5,624 nt of DNA from Clostridia bacterium (lineage in GTDB: Bacteria > Bacillota > Clostridia > Christensenellales > UBA1242). Location of the stretch: positions 1 through 5,624 of the forward strand of contig JAFVTB010000171.1 of the NCBI GenBank assembly GCA_017503445.1, written 5' to 3'. Of this stretch, positions 5,155 through 5,624 are shown in pieces; within the stretch, counting starts at the first letter, position 1; each line of letters starts with the position of its first letter. Made by a program: the position numbers and the translations under genes. The notes under the pieces were generated by a model, which did no database searches, had not been told where the DNA came from, and saw only the letters and a list, made by a program, of their open reading frames with translations.

Positions 5155-5624
5155 TTATTGTTTTTTCTCAATTTTTTTTGATTTAAGAATGGGCAAGTGA
5201 ATATTTTTGCTTTTCTTGAAAAGTGCCGCCGTAATGATTGTTGCTTGCACAGGAACGCCTACGATGAATAAAACCCAAAGGTCATATTGAATAAATTGAA
5301 GATAAACGCTTGCAACAAACGTCCACAAAAGAAGTGAATTAAGCAAAATGCTTAGCCACATTGGTTTTGGTGCTTTCCACCAAGAAACAATCAAACAGCA
5401 AATTGTGATTGGCACGCACCAAACAAATGCTTGCCAAAAAATGATGTTGTGATTGAGAAGAAGATACACAAACATCACGGTGAAAAGCGTCCACACCGCG
5501 CAAAGCGCAAGAAAATCAATTGCCACTTTTTTGATAATTGTTTGTTTTTGCTCTGCGGGATTGTTGTGTGTTTCAAAAAAATAAGAAATTGAAACGCCAT
5601 AAATTTTGCTTATGGTTTGAAGTG
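5155..5624 (-). CDS. XRE-family regulator with four membrane helices, C-terminal part (runs off right edge)
   Basis: The frame stays open from the TAA at 5155-5157 to the window edge and gives 155 residues, so the GTG at 5526 is not the real start. The visible N-terminal end reads LQTISKIYGVSISYFFE, the last helices of an XRE/HTH_3 DNA-binding domain (pattern kLakiygVSiDyLl). A polar linker follows (NNPAEQKQT), then four hydrophobic segments at about residues 33-56, 62-83, 88-112 and 116-137, and a lysine-rich cytoplasmic tail (KSKKIEKKQ). XRE domains fused to small membrane domains are common in Firmicutes and are thought to be membrane-tethered transcription regulators; targets are seldom known. 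The HTH recognition helix lies outside the window. The gene lies upstream of the ATPase in the same direction but has its own terminator, so a regulatory link to the pump is only a guess. Confidence 0.8.
   Translation of the reverse strand, partial: LQTISKIYGVSISYFFETHNNPAEQKQTIIKKVAIDFLALCAVWTLFTVMFVYLLLNHNIIFWQAFVWCVPITICCLIVSWWKAPKPMWLSILLNSLLLWTFVASVYLQFIQYDLWVLFIVGVPVQATIITAALFKKSKNIHLPILKSKKIEKKQ

Noticed and set aside
3939..5186. Long + strand frames (170 and 238 codons) opposite the ATPase
   Set aside because: They are antisense shadows of the conserved ATPase. The second also crosses the XRE terminator and the end of the XRE gene.

Overview
The window is AT-rich, low-GC bacterial DNA. 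A Firmicutes/Clostridia-type genome, perhaps an uncultured gut lineage, is the best guess. The clues are sigma-A-like promoters of the TTGCAA-17-TATAAT kind, an AAAGGAG ribosome site, a WG-repeat protein, an XRE regulator with a membrane tail, and a tRNA with encoded CCA. Every reading frame I call ends in TAA or TAG, and tryptophan is read as TGG, so the standard genetic code fits. The taxonomic assignment is inference only.

Layout on the + strand, left to right. At 3-155 is the C-terminal end of a WG-repeat protein. At 235-462 is a 75-residue orphan protein whose promoter puts the transcription start on the A of its ATG, so it is probably leaderless; a weak AT-rich hairpin follows it. At 463-952 is a 490-bp region with no convincing gene. 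It holds an AT-only stretch, an abrupt island of about 50% GC with nested inverted repeats (about 605-760), and a G-depleted tract with a C-rich mirror repeat (781-870). It ends in the terminator of the next minus-strand gene (871-902).

At 953-1975 (minus) is the most unusual gene. It is a 340-residue relative of phosphoglucosamine mutase (GlmM) that has lost the catalytic-serine domain, the DGDGDR metal loop and the RxSGTEP phosphate loop, and carries pentapeptide-like repeats at its N-terminus instead. It looks like a retained pseudoenzyme. Divergent from it is tRNA-Ser(UGA) at 2087-2174, with a near-consensus promoter and two successive terminator hairpins.

At 2333-5020 (minus) is a full-length P2-type cation-transporting P-type ATPase with a good ribosome site. 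Upstream of it, at 5155-5624 (minus), is the 3' part of an XRE-family regulator: the end of a helix-turn-helix domain joined to four membrane helices. The gene runs off the right edge. A strong terminator at 5127-5152 separates it from the ATPase, so the two are neighbours in the same direction but probably not one simple operon.

No CRISPR array, insertion sequence, riboswitch or prophage gene is visible. I cannot show that the genes form one pathway. The best leads for new biology are the pentapeptide/degenerate-GlmM protein, the apparently leaderless orphan gene, and the GC-rich structured island.
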